A stretch of 64,000 bases of DNA from the NCBI RefSeq assembly GCF_016808335.1, contig NC_053148.1, forward strand, positions 46,578,930 through 46,642,929. The letters run 5' to 3'. Shown here piece after piece: positions 1 to 13,739 of the stretch. The translations under genes and the position numbers were made by a program. This DNA comes from Panicum virgatum (taxonomy: Eukaryota; Streptophyta; Magnoliopsida; Poales; Poaceae). The first letter of the stretch is position 1; each line of letters starts with the position of its first letter. The notes below the pieces were generated by a model. That model worked only from the letters and a program-made list of their open reading frames with translations. It had not been told where the DNA came from and searched no databases.

Positions 1-46
1 TCACCATTTTGTTGTCAATCCTCTGATTTGTTTCATTTTCATTTAG

Positions 47-1661
<1,615 letters not shown>

Positions 1662-3750
1662 CGTTCTTTCAGGCTTCAGTCCTTCAGATGGCCGAGCATG
1701 GAAATACGTTAGTACATTACCAAGACAACATATCGAACAGATTCATGTATATAGTAGTGGTGATCTTGATCCAAGCATCCACTTTTCATTAGGATCTTTA
1801 GGATTGTCTTGTCTATGAAATACACTGTTTGTATTCCACGACTGTAGTTTCTTTCAGTTGCTTTTCTAACAAGCATATTTCTGGCTTCCCTCTGACTGAT
1901 TATTGGTTCCATATAGCATTATAGAACATGTTGTTTAACCTGTACACATCTGTTAATGGCTGGATTAGCGAAGTTGCATTGCATGAGCTATTGGGTTGGC
2001 ACTCTGAATTCTGAAACCCTGAAGCCTGAACTGAGCTTTCAAGTGGCAACAGGTCGGCCGTTGTGCTATTACCCAGATCTGGTCAGCCTCGCGTGGGCAC
2101 AAGGAAACCATAATGATCCAGTCGCCTTTCTGGTCCTGCGCAGCGAACCGGAACGCGGCGTTGGTTAACAGACAATCCCACTCCCCCAGAGAGGCGCGCA
2201 CCGGGATTTGGCTTTGCAGGGGTGGGGAGACGGGCGGGAGCTGTGCACAGTTCTTGTTCAGCTCGACTAGCCCAGGGACACACTTGGCCCATGGACAGGC
2301 AAGTTATTTCGGTTCCCCTGCGCTCAACCGCCCGCAGCCGCACAGTTTACACTGGCAGGCTTTCTAAAACTCGACAGGTGGTGGGGGTACGATGCGCCCA
2401 ACCGTTTTTTAATCAAGAGGAAATAACGGTTTCGATTGAGAAAACTCTTCGAACTAATGAGGGAATTTTTTTTATCCACAGGAAATTCGCTCCATGCGGG
2501 ATTTGAACTCCAGACTTGTAGTGTGCCGCCGGAGTGCTTCAACTAGCTGATCTAGAATTTTTTTTTTGGCACTGGCAGGCTTTCTAGCACCAACGAGTTG
2601 AAGATTTTTTACCGTCTCTGAAAATGTGTCGATTGTAAATCAAATTGCTGAGGTGGTTCGTCTTTTTTAATATGTACATTGGAATTCAAGCCTCAAGCTT
2701 AGCATGATGCTCATATTTTCTTGAATATTGAAAAGATGATGCAGTTATTATTTATTTAGTAGAGGGATATCTGAATTTGGGCTTCAACCTATCATTTTCA
2801 GATGTACATATTTTCAGGGACATATAGGGACATCTGAAACTACAACTGTCTGAAACTCCTACTTGAGGACATTCCTCACCTGCGGTTGCCAGATGTATCA
2901 GCAACTCCAAGAATTTGGGCATCACAAAATGTAGGAAACTCTGAACAAGGCTGGCATCTCTTATCTGTCCGCGTGTTTTTGTTATAGAAGAAACTCCACG
3001 ACGACACACCAAGCAAAAGGAACCTTTCGGCGGACCTGCAAACACCCAAACCCAGCAAGACTGCAAGAGAGGAAGGTGAAGCACCTCCGATCCAAAAACG
3101 GAGCTTTCGCCATCATTCCCCTGAGTCTCCATCGGATCGTAACCGAATGTTGCCAGGGCCCTCCGATAGCGATCACGCTGCTGCTGCTCCTTCTTCTTCT
3201 TCGCGTACGTGCTAATCGATTCGGCCAGCCGCCTCTAACGCCGCACCGCAATGGTGGGAGGCCGTTCCGTCCCGGCCGGCGTCCCGCGTCCCCCTCAAAC
3301 TTAAAGATCGGTCACGGCGGGGCGCGCGCGACCCGCCCGGCCGGTGCAACCGCGACCCGACCCAGCCGACCGTCCCGGCCGGGTCCGGCACGGAGGTCAC
3401 TTCACCCGCGTCCTCGCTAGCTGCCTCACTCGCCGGCCGGTCCGCCAGTAGACCAGTACTACTACCCGCGTCCTCGCCGTCGTCGTCTCCCCAACCGCAC
3501 CGGGCTCGTGGCACTGGCGCGCGCCATTAAGGAGCCTGGCCTAGCTCTACTTCTAGAGGATGTCAAGGGGCGGCCATGGTGGCCAGGCTAGGCGGCGAGC
3601 TGGTGCTGGGGTTTTTCTTTTCTCCGGCTCCGAGCCCTCACACAAGCCCGCATTCAATAACACGCTGGAGCATTCATGGCCCTCTTTCAGAAGGTGGATG
3701 GCGCCCATTTACGCCGCCACAGTACGAGCCCTCCCTCCCCGCTCCTCCGC
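1662..3750. other. Intergenic region between GLR and CYP77A
   Basis: The first 250 bases or so are probably the GLR 3' UTR. I see no coding region with family motifs here. The stretch 2080-2560 is moderately GC-rich and holds a short segment (about 2488-2545) vaguely like a reversed tRNA. From about 3170 the base composition becomes very GC-rich toward the P450 promoter. Confidence 0.5.
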
Positions 3751-3757
3751 TATATAG
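3751..3757 (+). promoter_or_regulatory. TATA box of the CYP77A gene
   Basis: TATATAG lies in a GC-rich context about 180 bases ahead of the start codon at 3936, a normal distance for a plant TATA box plus 5' leader. A cytosine- and adenine-rich stretch follows, as is common at plant transcription starts. It is inferred from position only. Confidence 0.6.
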
Positions 3758-3935
3758 CGCCCCGCCACCCACTATCCCCCACTGCCATTGCTCACTTGCT
3801 CAGCTCAGCAGAGCACTGTACACTACACATCCATACTGACAGCTGGTTCGTCTCTGGCTGCTGCGGTGGTAGCAGCAAGAAGAGGTGGCTGGAGCTAGCT
3901 AGAGGGGAAGACGATCGATCGAGCGAGAGACGACG

Positions 3936-6133
3936 ATGGACGTGAACAACGTGCTGCTGGTGGTGCTGGCGGCGGCGCTGGCGGCCATGTGGTGGCGGCG
4001 GTGCTCCAAGACCGGCGGCGCGGACGGCCTCCCGCCGGGGCCGCCGGGGTGGCCGGTGGTGGGCAACCTCTTCCAGGTGATCCTGCAGCGGCGGCCCTTC
4101 ATGTACGTGGTGCGCGACCTGCGCGAGAAGTACGGGCCCATCTTCACCATGCGCATGGGGCAGCGCACCCTCGTCGTGGTCACCTCCGCGGACCTCATCC
4201 ACGAGGCGCTCGTCAAGCAGGGCCCCATGTTCGCCAGCCGCCCCGAGGACAGCCCCACCCGCCTCCTCTTCAGCGTCGGCAAGTGCACCGTCAACTCCGC
4301 GCCCTACGGCCCGCTCTGGCGCGCGCTCCGCCGCAACTTCGTCGCCGAGATCGTGTCGCCGCACCGGGTCAAGGCCTTCTCCTGGATCCGGGAGTGGGCC
4401 GTCAACGCCCACCTGCGCCGCCTCCGCGCCGAGTCCGCCGCCGCCGGCGCCGTGCGCGTGATGGCCAGCTGCCGCCTCACCATCTGCAGCATCCTCATCT
4501 GCATCTGCTTCGGCGCCAAGGTCCCCGACGACCTCATCCGGGAGATCGAGGAGGTGCTCAAGGACGTCATGATGATGACCATGCCCAAGCTCCCGGACTT
4601 CTTGCCGCTCCTCACGCCGCTCTTCAGGAAGCAGCTCGCCGAGGCCCGCCGCCTGCGCCGCCGCCAGCTCGACTGCCTCGTGCCGCTCGTGCGCGCGCGC
4701 AGGGAGTTCCTCCGCGACGGCGGCACCAGGAAGGCGGCGGCCGCCGGCGTCGAGATGATGAGCGGGCCCGGCGAGGCGTACGTGGACTCGCTCTTCGACC
4801 TCGAGCCGCCCGGCCGCGGGAAGCGCCTCGGCGAGGAGGAGCTCGTCACGCTCTGCTCCGAGGTCATGAGCGCCGGCACCGACACCAGTGCCACCGCGCT
4901 CGAGTGGGCCATGATGCACCTCGTCCTCGACCCCGCCGCCCAGGAGCGACTCTACGACGAGGTCGTCGGCAAGGTCGGCAAGACCGCCCGGATCACCGAG
5001 GCCGACGTCGAGGCCATGCCCTACCTGCAGGTAATCACCACCAGTCCCCTCTCTAGCTAGAATAGAATGCGTTGATCCAATACTATGAATTTGCAGGAAT
5101 GATTGATTATCACAGTAGCGGTGTTTAATTCTCGCACCACAATACGGAATTCTTCTAGCTTTCCAAATGATTCCAAACCTTTTTCCTTAAAGGAAATTAG
5201 ACTGTTCGTGCACATGCGAGCCTTGGTGCCAAACTGGATTGGTACTAGGACACTCACTTTGCCTTCATCTGAAGGACAGGCACGCAGAGGACAATGATAG
5301 CTGATGCCTGTCAGCAACTCAAGTAGTGATGGGAGGATCTTTAAATGATAGGCTCCTCCCATGACGATACAAATGTGTTGAGCGGCTACTAATTTCGGAC
5401 AGTTCAAGCTGGAGTTAGGACCATGAGGTGGCACAAATAACTTGCCGCTGTCCGAATAATAAATTCTTCTAGAAGAGATACGGAGTAGATGACACTAGTG
5501 TGTTGTCATGAAAGTGACGTTCTTGATCTTGATCTAGTTGTAGGCCTGTCGATTATCACTGTAGTATTAATCAGGATAGGGTCTGCCAAGCAAGATTCTG
5601 AAACTGAAAGCGATGGTTTCCATGTTCCTCGATCGCCTCCCCGGCGGCCGGCGTGGTGTTTGCAGGCGGTGGTGAAGGAGACGTTCCGGCGGCACCCGCC
5701 GAGCCACTTCGTGCTGTCCCACGCGGCGACGCGGGACACGGAGCTGGGCCGCTACCGCGTGCCGGCGGACGCCAGCGTGGAGTTCTACACGGCGTGGGTG
5801 ACGGAGAACCCGGCGACGTGGCCGGACCCGGCGGCGTGGCGCCCCGAGCGGTTCCTCGACGGCGGCGAGGGCTTCGACACCGACATCACCGGCACCCGCG
5901 CGCTCCGCATGATGCCCTTCGGCGCCGGCCGCCGCATCTGCCCCGCCGCCACGCTCGGCGTGCTCCACATCCAGCTCATGCTCGCCAACATGGTGCGCGA
6001 GTTCCGGTGGGTGCCCCCCGCCGGCGAGGGCCCGCCGGACCCCACCGAGACCTTCGCCTTCACCGTCGTCATGAAGAACTCGCTCCGCGCCGCCATCGTC
6101 GAGCGGGCGCCGGCCGCGGCGGCGACGGCGTAA
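3936..6133 (+). CDS. CYP77A: Cytochrome P450, CYP77A family
   Basis: This is an ER-anchored haem-thiolate monooxygenase. CYP77A enzymes act on C18 fatty acids (in-chain hydroxylation or epoxidation) in cutin synthesis. Exon 1 is 3936-5030 and exon 2 is 5666-6133, with a phase-0 intron of 635 bases bordered by CTGCAG/GTAATC and TTTGCAG; the product is 520 aa. Visible in order: N-terminal membrane anchor (residues about 4-22), proline hinge LPPGPPGWPVVGN, C-helix region PLWRALRRNF, CICFGAK typical of CYP77, I-helix AGTDTSATALEW, K-helix KETFR (ExxR), PERF motif (WRPERF) and haem loop FGAGRRICPA with the ligand Cys. The position after CysPro is Ala rather than the general P450 Gly. Both exons are extremely GC-rich in third positions. 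I chose the first ATG because it directly precedes the anchor. Family assignment is by recognition; the substrate is not shown by the sequence. Confidence 0.92.
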
Positions 6134-8594
6134 CGCCGGCCCGGCCGGGGCGGCGCCATTGAATTTGCCACGTACGTGAACGTGTGCTGCCGCGGTGCGT
6201 TTGTGCTGTACGGGTCGGTAATTACGGCGGGGGTTAAATTTGGTGCGGCGGCGGTATAAATTCTCCACGGTGGTCGGCGGATCGATCCTGGCTGTTGGTT
6301 GGTTGACGGACGGATGGATGGATGTGCAAGCACGAGGCTACCATAAATTCTTTTTTTCTCCTTGTAGCGTGCCTCTGTTCTAGTATGGATTTCTATTGTT
6401 TTAGAATTCTTTTTTTCTTTCTCGATTTGATGAAAAGATGTACGTACTACTACCACTACCAATGCTCTCGATCTTCTCATATATATTGGTGTCATGATGT
6501 CCAAAAACAACCGTGTCCATCCATCTCTCCTCTCCTTGCGGCTGGTCAAAGGCAGCGATACGAGAACCGACGGCGCCGCGCCGTAGCTGTGTATGAGAAG
6601 GAGAGGAGGGGGTCGCAGACAGTTTGACTTCCCGCCTTCTAACAGTGAGCAACGATCTCTCTTTCATCGGGGGCAGATGCTTGGCGACCATATTCTACAT
6701 CACGATGCACATCGGCAATCCGACAACGCACAGAGTCGGCGGACGGATGCCGGAGTTGGTGCTGCCATAGCGTGCAAGAACATCGGGCAAAAGCTTGCAA
6801 CCATGACGCCTATGGGTGTCATGGCCCTTCCTGAAGGCGTTATGGAGGTGTTCTTGTATTGCATACAAATAGCAGCCGTTCCTCATGTATTCTAACAGTT
6901 GGCAACAATTTCTCTTTCGCCGGGGGCTGGTGCTTTTCCAATGGCGACATTTTTGGCGTCGCGATGCACCTCGGCGATCCGGCAATGCACAGAGTCGACA
7001 GCAGATCGAGGTGGCGGGGCAACGGGGATGAGGGCGCCATGGTTGCTAAGTGGCGTAGTGGCCAGATGCAGCAGCGATTACTCTGACCAGCTATTTTTGG
7101 TCTACTGCTGCATGTCGCCATGATCTACAGCCGAGGAGTTTCTTTCAAGTTTATTTTGGTGCACGTTGTTCAAGGCGCGGTGGCTGATTTAGAAGACCGC
7201 CATGAAGCGACATCGACATCTTTAGCACTGTCTTGAGAAGTAAACTCATTTTTTGGATGTAGCAGATCTTTAGTACATATATCTTCATGTACTAAAGTTT
7301 TTATTATTCTTAGTTGTTGTAATAAGTTTAGCTATGTGTGGTTACGCAAAGGCTTTAGGCTGTGTGTGTTACCGCAGAGGCCGGAATATATTTCCTTTAT
7401 CTAAAAAAATCTCTCCTCTCCTCATTTGTGCAGTCTGTTACTATAACAATGCGCATGGAACAGAAGAAAATGAGTGTCCTTTTTGGGGCAGTTCTGATCT
7501 GCCGGTCTAGGAAACATCGAGCACTTATGGTGTTTTTCTACGATGGCTTTGGCAAATTGGGGCGTGTCACTGTCTGATGCATGAATGCAAATTTGATAGC
7601 AGCAGTTACTGCTGATGGTACAGGTGCTAATTTTCAGGGCAGAGGCAAGGGGACCTCCGTCCACGGGTGTGTCGATGCAAAAAAAAAAAAACGCCAATGG
7701 CCCCAAACGGGACCTCATTACTTTGCATGGGGCCGGCATGTTTCTTGCGTTGCGTTCGTTCGTTTCCTCTCACCGGCTCAGCTATGTGGCCACGACCGCC
7801 GCCGCCGCCGCCCTAGCTCGGCTGGCCGGTTTGCCGCTCATCGAACCCTCCGCGCCGCCGCGGATTGTGTTCGGCTCCCCGATCCGCGGCGGCGCCAGCT
7901 GATTGGATGCAATGGCTGCTGAAAATGCGTGGTTTCAAAATAAAAGTGCCCCTCCGATCGCCAGCATGCGTTTCAGAACTAGACCGTGTTTGGCTCCAAC
8001 TTCCAATTGAAATTTGGTCTGCAAAACTGATTTTATTTTAATGAAACGATCTGCAAAACGGCTGTGAGGTCCATGTCTTTCCTCTTCGGAAGGAGCCCTA
8101 TCTGACAAAAATATACCGGAATCTATAATAATTACAACCTCTGTCATGTAATATAAGACATTCTAATAATTCTAAGACAGAATATCGAAGAGAATAGAAG
8201 ACTCATATACCCTCTGAGAGCTCTTCGTTTACTAGTTGTTCCTAAAATTAAGCAGGGGAGGAGAAATTGAAAAAATAAGTATGCAGCTAAAAGATTAAAA
8301 AAAAAATTTCTTTTATACTTATATAATAAGGGACAATTGCAAGGTTGGCCTTTATTTTGAAGTCCAACCACACGTTTGCCCTTGTTGTTTTTAACTTTGC
8401 ATGTTTGCCGCTGTTTTTGGTCTTCCAGTTGCATGATTGCCCCTGTTTTATTGCAAAACTACTCCTATTTTAGTATAGATTTATATTTGAGTATAAATTT
8501 TAAATGATTTATATTTTAGGATAGAGCAAGTATATGTATAATGTAAGCGAATACGGAAACAAACAGTACACTGTTACATAGTACAATGCCATTA
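6134..8594. other. Intergenic region downstream of CYP77A
   Basis: This contains the P450 3' UTR, then low-complexity T-rich DNA, an imperfect duplication (listed separately), and at 7140-7400 a segment ending in an A-rich run after GGCTGTGTGTGTTACCGCAG, which resembles the 3' end of a grass non-LTR element. Between 8340 and 8460 there are imperfect reiterations of a TTTGCCC-T-GTT motif. I see no supportable gene. Confidence 0.45.
6637..7050. repeat. Imperfect direct duplication, 253-bp period
   Basis: The segment starting at 6637 (TTCTAACAGTGAGCAACGAT) is repeated with substitutions at 6890 (TTCTAACAGTTGGCAACAAT). Both continue through similar TCTCTTTC-CGGGGGC, CGATGCAC-TCGGC-ATCCG-CAA-GCACAGAGTCG blocks for about 120-150 bases and then diverge. 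No open frame is shared cleanly, so this looks like a decayed tandem duplication inside a repeat. Confidence 0.65.
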
Positions 8595-10077
8595 GGCTGT
8601 CCGCAGTGGATCCTTTAACCCGAACGCTACGCCATCCGGAAGGACGAGAATACAGTAAATTTCCCTGCAGCGGGTACTCCAAACAGGTACGCAACGATCC
8701 CGGACGGCGCCCGACACGGGATATCCAGCACGGTACGGCCAACACGGTAAAGCGTCGCGGGCGGGCCCCTTAGTCCTTCCCGTGTCAGTCGCCAACCGCC
8801 GCTGGTTCTCAGCTCCGCTGATCCACGCCGAAGAGGGAGGGAGGGGGCGAGCGCCCCCGCCCGTGCCAGATCCGCGTTGGGGAGGACCGAGCTCGAGCTC
8901 ACCAGAGGGAGGGAGGTGGGGACGGCGTCGAGCTCGAGCTGGCCTACGCGCGCGCCGCCGGCGAGCGCGAGCGGAGGGAGAGAGGGGGGGGGGCGCCGGC
9001 GTGCGTCGCGGCCGACCGGTTGGGGATGGCCGGAGGCGCACAAGTAGCTCGTCGTGGCCGCCGCCTGGACCAACACGCCGCCAAGCCCCGCCGCCCCTGC
9101 GCCATAGCGACCTCCGCCGCCGCCGCCGCCGCCTCCTCCCTCTCCCTCCACTTCTCGCACCCCCACTGCCCGCGGCAGGCGCTGCTCCCCCTTCCACCCT
9201 CCCACCGCGCGCCTGCTGGAGAGCAGGGGCGGCCCGCAGCGGTCGAGCTCGAGGCCGAGCTCCCCGCCGGCCGCCACCAAGGCGAGCTCGGTGAGAGGGA
9301 AGGAGGCGGCCACCGCACGCAGGTGAGGGGGAGGGAGGCCGGCCGCGCACAGGGCCCGCCCTCGCCACCGCCGCGCCGCTCGCACCCCCGCGCCATGGCC
9401 GCTCTACCGCGCGACGCCTCGCCGCGCTACGGCCGCTCCCCCGCGCGACGCGAGCAGGGGTGGCGCCATGGGAGGGGGAGGTGTGCCTGGATCCGTGCGC
9501 CATGGGAGCAGGGGGTGGAGCTCAAGGGGCCGCCGCATAACGCCGCGTAGGGAGGGGGCGCTGCACGCCGCGCTGGGGGGCCGTGCTGCCGCAGGCCGCC
9601 GCGGGCTGCCGTCGCCGCATGCCCTGACGTTCGTGGAGGGAGCTCGCAAGGAGTGCGCGGTGCGCCGGCTGGAGCTCGCATGGGAGGATGCGCCTCGTCG
9701 GCGGGAGCGCGCAGGGAGCTCAGCGGCCATGGAAGAGGGGGAGGAGGAGGGAGGAGAGAGGAGAGCGGCGACCTCCATGGGGCGGCACGGGTGCTTGTCG
9801 GTGGAGGGAGGGGAGGGGGCAGAGCAGGGGAGGGGCGGCGAGCGTGATAGAGAGAGCAGGGAGGTAGGAGAGAGAGTTACCGGGGACGGCGGGGAGGAGA
9901 GTAAAAAAGAAAAAAAAAAGTCTGGCATGTGGGTCCATCAGCTGGTAGTGATATAGATGATGAAATATAGAGTATGACGGGTGCGGAAAAACTGAATATA
10001 GAATAGAGAATATCGATGACCAAATAAAAATATTTCTTTTAGAGGATGGATTTAAAATATGACGAGTACAGACAGCC
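8595..10077. mobile_element. GC-rich element with short imperfect inverted ends (candidate)
   Basis: The left end GGCTGTCCGCAGT and the reverse complement of the right end, GGCTGTCTGTACT, match at 10 of 13 bases. Both ends are AT-rich or neutral while the interior (about 8760-9900) is extremely GC-rich on both strands and opens long frames in several phases. No transposase motif is visible and I could not see a clear target-site duplication. It may be a non-autonomous DNA transposon that captured GC-rich host DNA. The interior frames are compositional and I do not call a gene. Confidence 0.35.
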
Positions 10078-10663
10078 ATGGCACGAACACGGATGCCAAC
10101 GATGCCGTCTCAGCAATTCAGCATAGACACCGCCACGCCGTCTGAAACGCAAAGGCCAAAGGTATGATGAGAAGACACCGGCTGTATAGATGACTCCCTT
10201 GCCGGATCGTTATGATGAGAAGACAACGCAAAGGGGGGCGAGTGGAACAGTAGCTTTGGGCGACCCTTCTTCAACCCGTGGCCCGCCGTGAGCGAGACCT
10301 GGGAGTAAGCGCCAGGCCAGGCGATGATAGAGCGGCCGGCCGGTGTGTCAGGCCGGTTTGAAAACCTGGCCGCCGCTGCTCCCTGCCGCTGCAACGCCAG
10401 CGCGCCATGGCAACCAACCTTCTTTACTGCGATCGGCAGTGCAGCGAGGAAGAAGAACCGGGTTCACATGCACACATTCAATTCAATAACCCGTCCCTCT
10501 ACCTGCCTCTTGTTCTCGATCGATCCACTGGCTCAGCTCAGCTAGCTCCTCCAAAGATACCAGCAGTAACCATGCCCCAACCAATAAATGGATCCAACCC
10601 CTCCCTCTACCTGCATCCGATATCTCTATCCTTTTTTCACTCTGGGGGAGAGAGAGGGGTCTC
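10078..10663. other. Intergenic, no gene seen
   Basis: Mixed-composition DNA. A short motif TATGATGAGAAGACA occurs twice about 50 bases apart (10162 and 10210). There are two blocks of CCCTCTACCTGC, but no coding signature. Confidence 0.4.
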
Positions 10664-10908
10664 AGGCCTTACTTAGATGCATAAAAGTAAATCTATAAAT
10701 TACTATAGCATTTTTATTTGTATTTGATAATTATTGTCCTGTCATAAGTTAACTAGGCTCAAAAGATTCGTCTCGTAAAATATAAACAAATTATGTAATT
10801 AGTTATTTTGTTTAGTTACATTTAATATTTCATGCATACATTAAAAAATTTGATGTGATGTGAAATCTTATAAAGTTTTGAAATTTTGAGGAGAACTAAA
10901 CAAGACCT
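10664..10908. mobile_element. hAT-type MITE of the GGCCTTGTTTAG class
   Basis: The left end AGGCCTTACTTAG and the right end CTAAACAAGACCT are imperfect inverted repeats. The interior contains AGGCTCAAAAGATTCGTCTCG, a core that recurs in a very abundant grass MITE family. It is about 245 bases long, non-coding and AT-rich. The target duplication is unclear because the ends have drifted. Confidence 0.75.
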
Positions 10909-11446
10909 CAGCTCACAGACACGGTCACATCTCGCGCATCAGATCTCGCTTGCTTCGATCTTGATCACTGGTTGGCCAAGTGGTCATGCATGCTGCATCG
11001 TTCTAGAATGTGTGCGGATCGATCCGACAGATACCGCCTGGATGGCTGGAATTTTTGTCCAGCGCTCCAGCTAGGCGTGCAGCGCTCCAACAAGACCTGA
11101 GCTAGCGAAGGAGCGCGCACGGCATGGGCGCATGGCCCCTCGCCATGGCAGGCGTGCAGTGCAGCGCAGTGCGCAGGGCCACCGGAGTAACTCCGGTAAT
11201 CCGCACAGCCAGCGATCCACGACGGTCTAGACCGGCTCGCCGGCCGGCCGGCCGCGGGATCGATCTGGTCGAGGTTGGTTGTCAATTCATCTCTGCCATG
11301 CGGTACCACGGCAGCAGTGCACAGTCGTCGTTATTACCACGCGTGCTCACTGTCACAATGGACCGAGCTACAGCCTACGGCTAGGCCTGACCTGCTCGTG
11401 CTCCGCCGTGTTTGTAAAAATTCCCGTACAAAGACGAAAGCACGTA
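10909..11446. other. Intergenic, no gene seen
   Basis: GC-rich unique-looking DNA between two MITEs. Short frames open in several phases without family motifs. Confidence 0.35.
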
Positions 11447-11705
11447 TGGAGTACTAAATGAAATTTATTTGTGAAATTTTTTTATGAATGAGTGTAATTT
11501 TTCGAGACGAATCTAATGAGCCAAGTTTCACAATGATTGGCTACAGTGATGCTACAGTACCACCCCAAATCATTCTCTAATCATACGGTCAAAAACCTTA
11601 TTAGATACAGCACATGCTACAGTACTACTAGTATAATTGTGAAGATTGTTTTATAATTAGACTTCATCTAATACCTCTAATTAGTGATCAAAGAGACGAA
11701 AAGTT
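11447..11705. mobile_element. MITE fragment related to the TTCGTCTCG class, reversed
   Basis: It contains CGAGACGAATCTAATGAGCC (the reverse complement of the core seen in the MITE at 10664), followed by reiterated GCTACAGTA and CTAATTAG motifs and ATAATTAGACTTCATCTAA. The ends are not well defined, so I regard it as a truncated or internally deleted copy. Confidence 0.55.
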
Positions 11706-13498
11706 TTCATGATAATTTTCTCATGCCCCAACAAAAAACGGCAAAGTTTGCATTGACGGTTTGACGTTGCCACGTAGGCCAGGGCAGGCCGGTGCGAGCG
11801 TCGCCGTGTCGGCAGCGGACGAGCTCCGAGTTCGGCCCTGGCGTCGCGGAGCGCGAGGGCGGTCTCGTTGACCTCGTCGAGCCGCACCGCCTCGCCGGAA
11901 GAAGTGGCGACAGACACGTAGGTGCCGCGCGGCGTTCTGCCCGTCCGCGGCCGGGACGCCGGCAAAGGATGCCCGTCAGCCCGTGGCTGCTGGAATCTGG
12001 CCGAGCGGGACGGCGACCAAGACCGCATCGCCGTCGTCCTTGGCTCCTGGCCCTGCCGTCCCGGCCCCCGGCGGGCCGGCCGCGCGGCGGCAGGCGGCCG
12101 GGCTGGTGCTGACCCCGTCGGCGTTGCGCGCGCACATGGCCCCGGCGCCGCCACTTCCGAAAACCGTCAAACACTTGTACCGACCGGGCCCGAAGCTCAC
12201 ACCGGTGTGTGTCGATGCGACTTGTGCCGTATCTATCAGGCTTGGGCGCTCGTGTCCGCGCGAATGTCGACGCTTGACAGGGACGTCGTAGCCGAACGCC
12301 GCCGCCGCGCGCGAGTACCCCGTCGCGCTCGGTCACCGGCCAACCACCGCCGCGCCGCGGGCAGCAACTGGCAAGCACAGGCGGCGCTCGGTCGCGTGCT
12401 CGTGTCCGATCCGCAGACCCGCCGGCCGCACCTCGATTGGTGGAGCGTCTCCTCCTGCTGATCGAACGGTCGTCCTCGAGGTACAGTGTGTGGCATCAAT
12501 CGACGCACCGTAGATAGGGCGCGAGCGCGTGTGCCGGCCGGCCGTGACCTGGGACGACACGCTTTGGTACGGTGGTAGGACAAATGAGGACCGTACGTGC
12601 CCACCACTGCTATACTAGGAGGTTCAGGAAGGAGGCCGAGACCATCTAGAAGCCGGCCGGCCGGATGGATGGATGGATGCATCGCCGGGTCACTGTTCAC
12701 GGAGCCAGCAGCCGGTGCGGTCGTGCGTCGTGCCGAGACTGGCGTGCCCGCGACAGGCGCGTCGCACCAACCATGAGGCGGCCGGTTGCTGCGCGCGCGC
12801 GGCGGCGGACCAACCGAGAGGGCGTCGGGTCAGGTGGACGCCCGGCGGATGATGGGTCGCCCGTGAACGATCCGCCGATCAATCAATGTATCCCGTTGGC
12901 CGTTCACGTCGCCGGGGAAGGCGTGTTAATGCCCGATCAATGCGGTCACGCGGAGTCTCCGGCCTAGGGAGGATGGCGGTGACGCCGGCGAGACGGAGTC
13001 AATTCGCGGCGGGTCAACGGTGGCGAGGGGCGGCAGGAAGGCATGCGCCCGGACATGCCGCCGGAGCCGGGAGAAGCACCGGGCGGCCGCGGGATGCTGT
13101 TGCTGCCTTGCCGGCGGGGGCAAGCCGGGTTCGCTCGCCGTCCGTCCACGTCGCAGGATGAAGGGCCCCCGCCCGGGCGCCGGCGGCGGGTCCGAGGTTG
13201 TTCGATGCGCGCGAGGCTGCTACAGTACCGCAAGGGATCGGCGGCGAGGGTTCGAGCGCGGAAGATCGTGCCCCGGCTACCGGCCTGCCGCCGCCTCAGC
13301 TCCGGTCTGCAGCTCGCGTGAGTGCTGCGACGCGGTGCATGGCTCGGCACGTGTTCGGACTGCGCGAGGTGCGAAGGAACGGCAACGGATGAGCAGTAAA
13401 CGGGCCATGGGAGAAGTTGTGCCTGGCCCATGGCCAGATCCCAGGATCCAGATGGCCTGACTGGTCCTGGGCTCCTGAACAGAATCTGCGGAAACAAG
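11706..13498. other. GC-rich intergenic stretch, no supported gene
   Basis: This is strongly GC-rich with long open frames in several phases on both strands. One minus frame near 11800-11930 reads TYVSVATSSGEAVRLDEVNE, which looks protein-like, but no start, splice structure or known domain accompanies it. It could be a captured or decayed gene fragment. GGCCGGCC clusters and GGATGGATGGATG (12664) are local repeats. Confidence 0.3.
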
Positions 13499-13500
13499 TA

Positions 13501-13739
13501 TTCCTTCCGTCCTAAAATAAATATAATTTTAATTTTAGGACCAAACACGTAAATCAATTAAATGTGTGAAATTACTAAAATACCCCTTGTCTTTTGTGAG
13601 AAGAGTCCGGATATTGTTTTGTCTTTTTTATAAGAAGTTTCCGGAGACTCCTGTCTTTTGTGGAAGATGGGTTAAAGTTACATTTTTTGTGGGACAAATT
13701 GTGAACTCTAGAATTATATTTATTTTGGGACGGAGGGAG
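13501..13739. mobile_element. Stowaway MITE with TA target duplication
   Basis: The left terminus TTCCTTCCGTCCTAAAATAA and the right terminus TTATTTTGGGACGGAGGGAG are inverted repeats of the Tc1/mariner-type Stowaway class. TA dinucleotides sit immediately outside both ends (13499-13500 and 13740-13741). It is 239 bases long, AT-rich and non-coding. Confidence 0.88.

Noticed and set aside
2488..2545. tRNA-like segment (reversed) with GGGATTTGAACTCC
   Set aside because: Only the T-arm-like piece fits; acceptor and anticodon stems do not pair, so it is at best a tRNA-derived repeat remnant.
4304..4912. Long minus-strand frames opposite the P450 exon
   Set aside because: They follow from the extreme third-position GC content of the real plus-strand gene and have no family motifs.
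8592..9503. Long GC-rich open frames of 150-300 codons on both strands
   Set aside because: All phases are open, composition is simple Pro/Arg/Ala-rich, and no start context, splice pattern or domain supports a gene.
11681..13460. GC-rich frames of 100-220 codons
   Set aside because: Same compositional effect; only a short protein-like run near 11800-11930 was worth noting, without gene structure.
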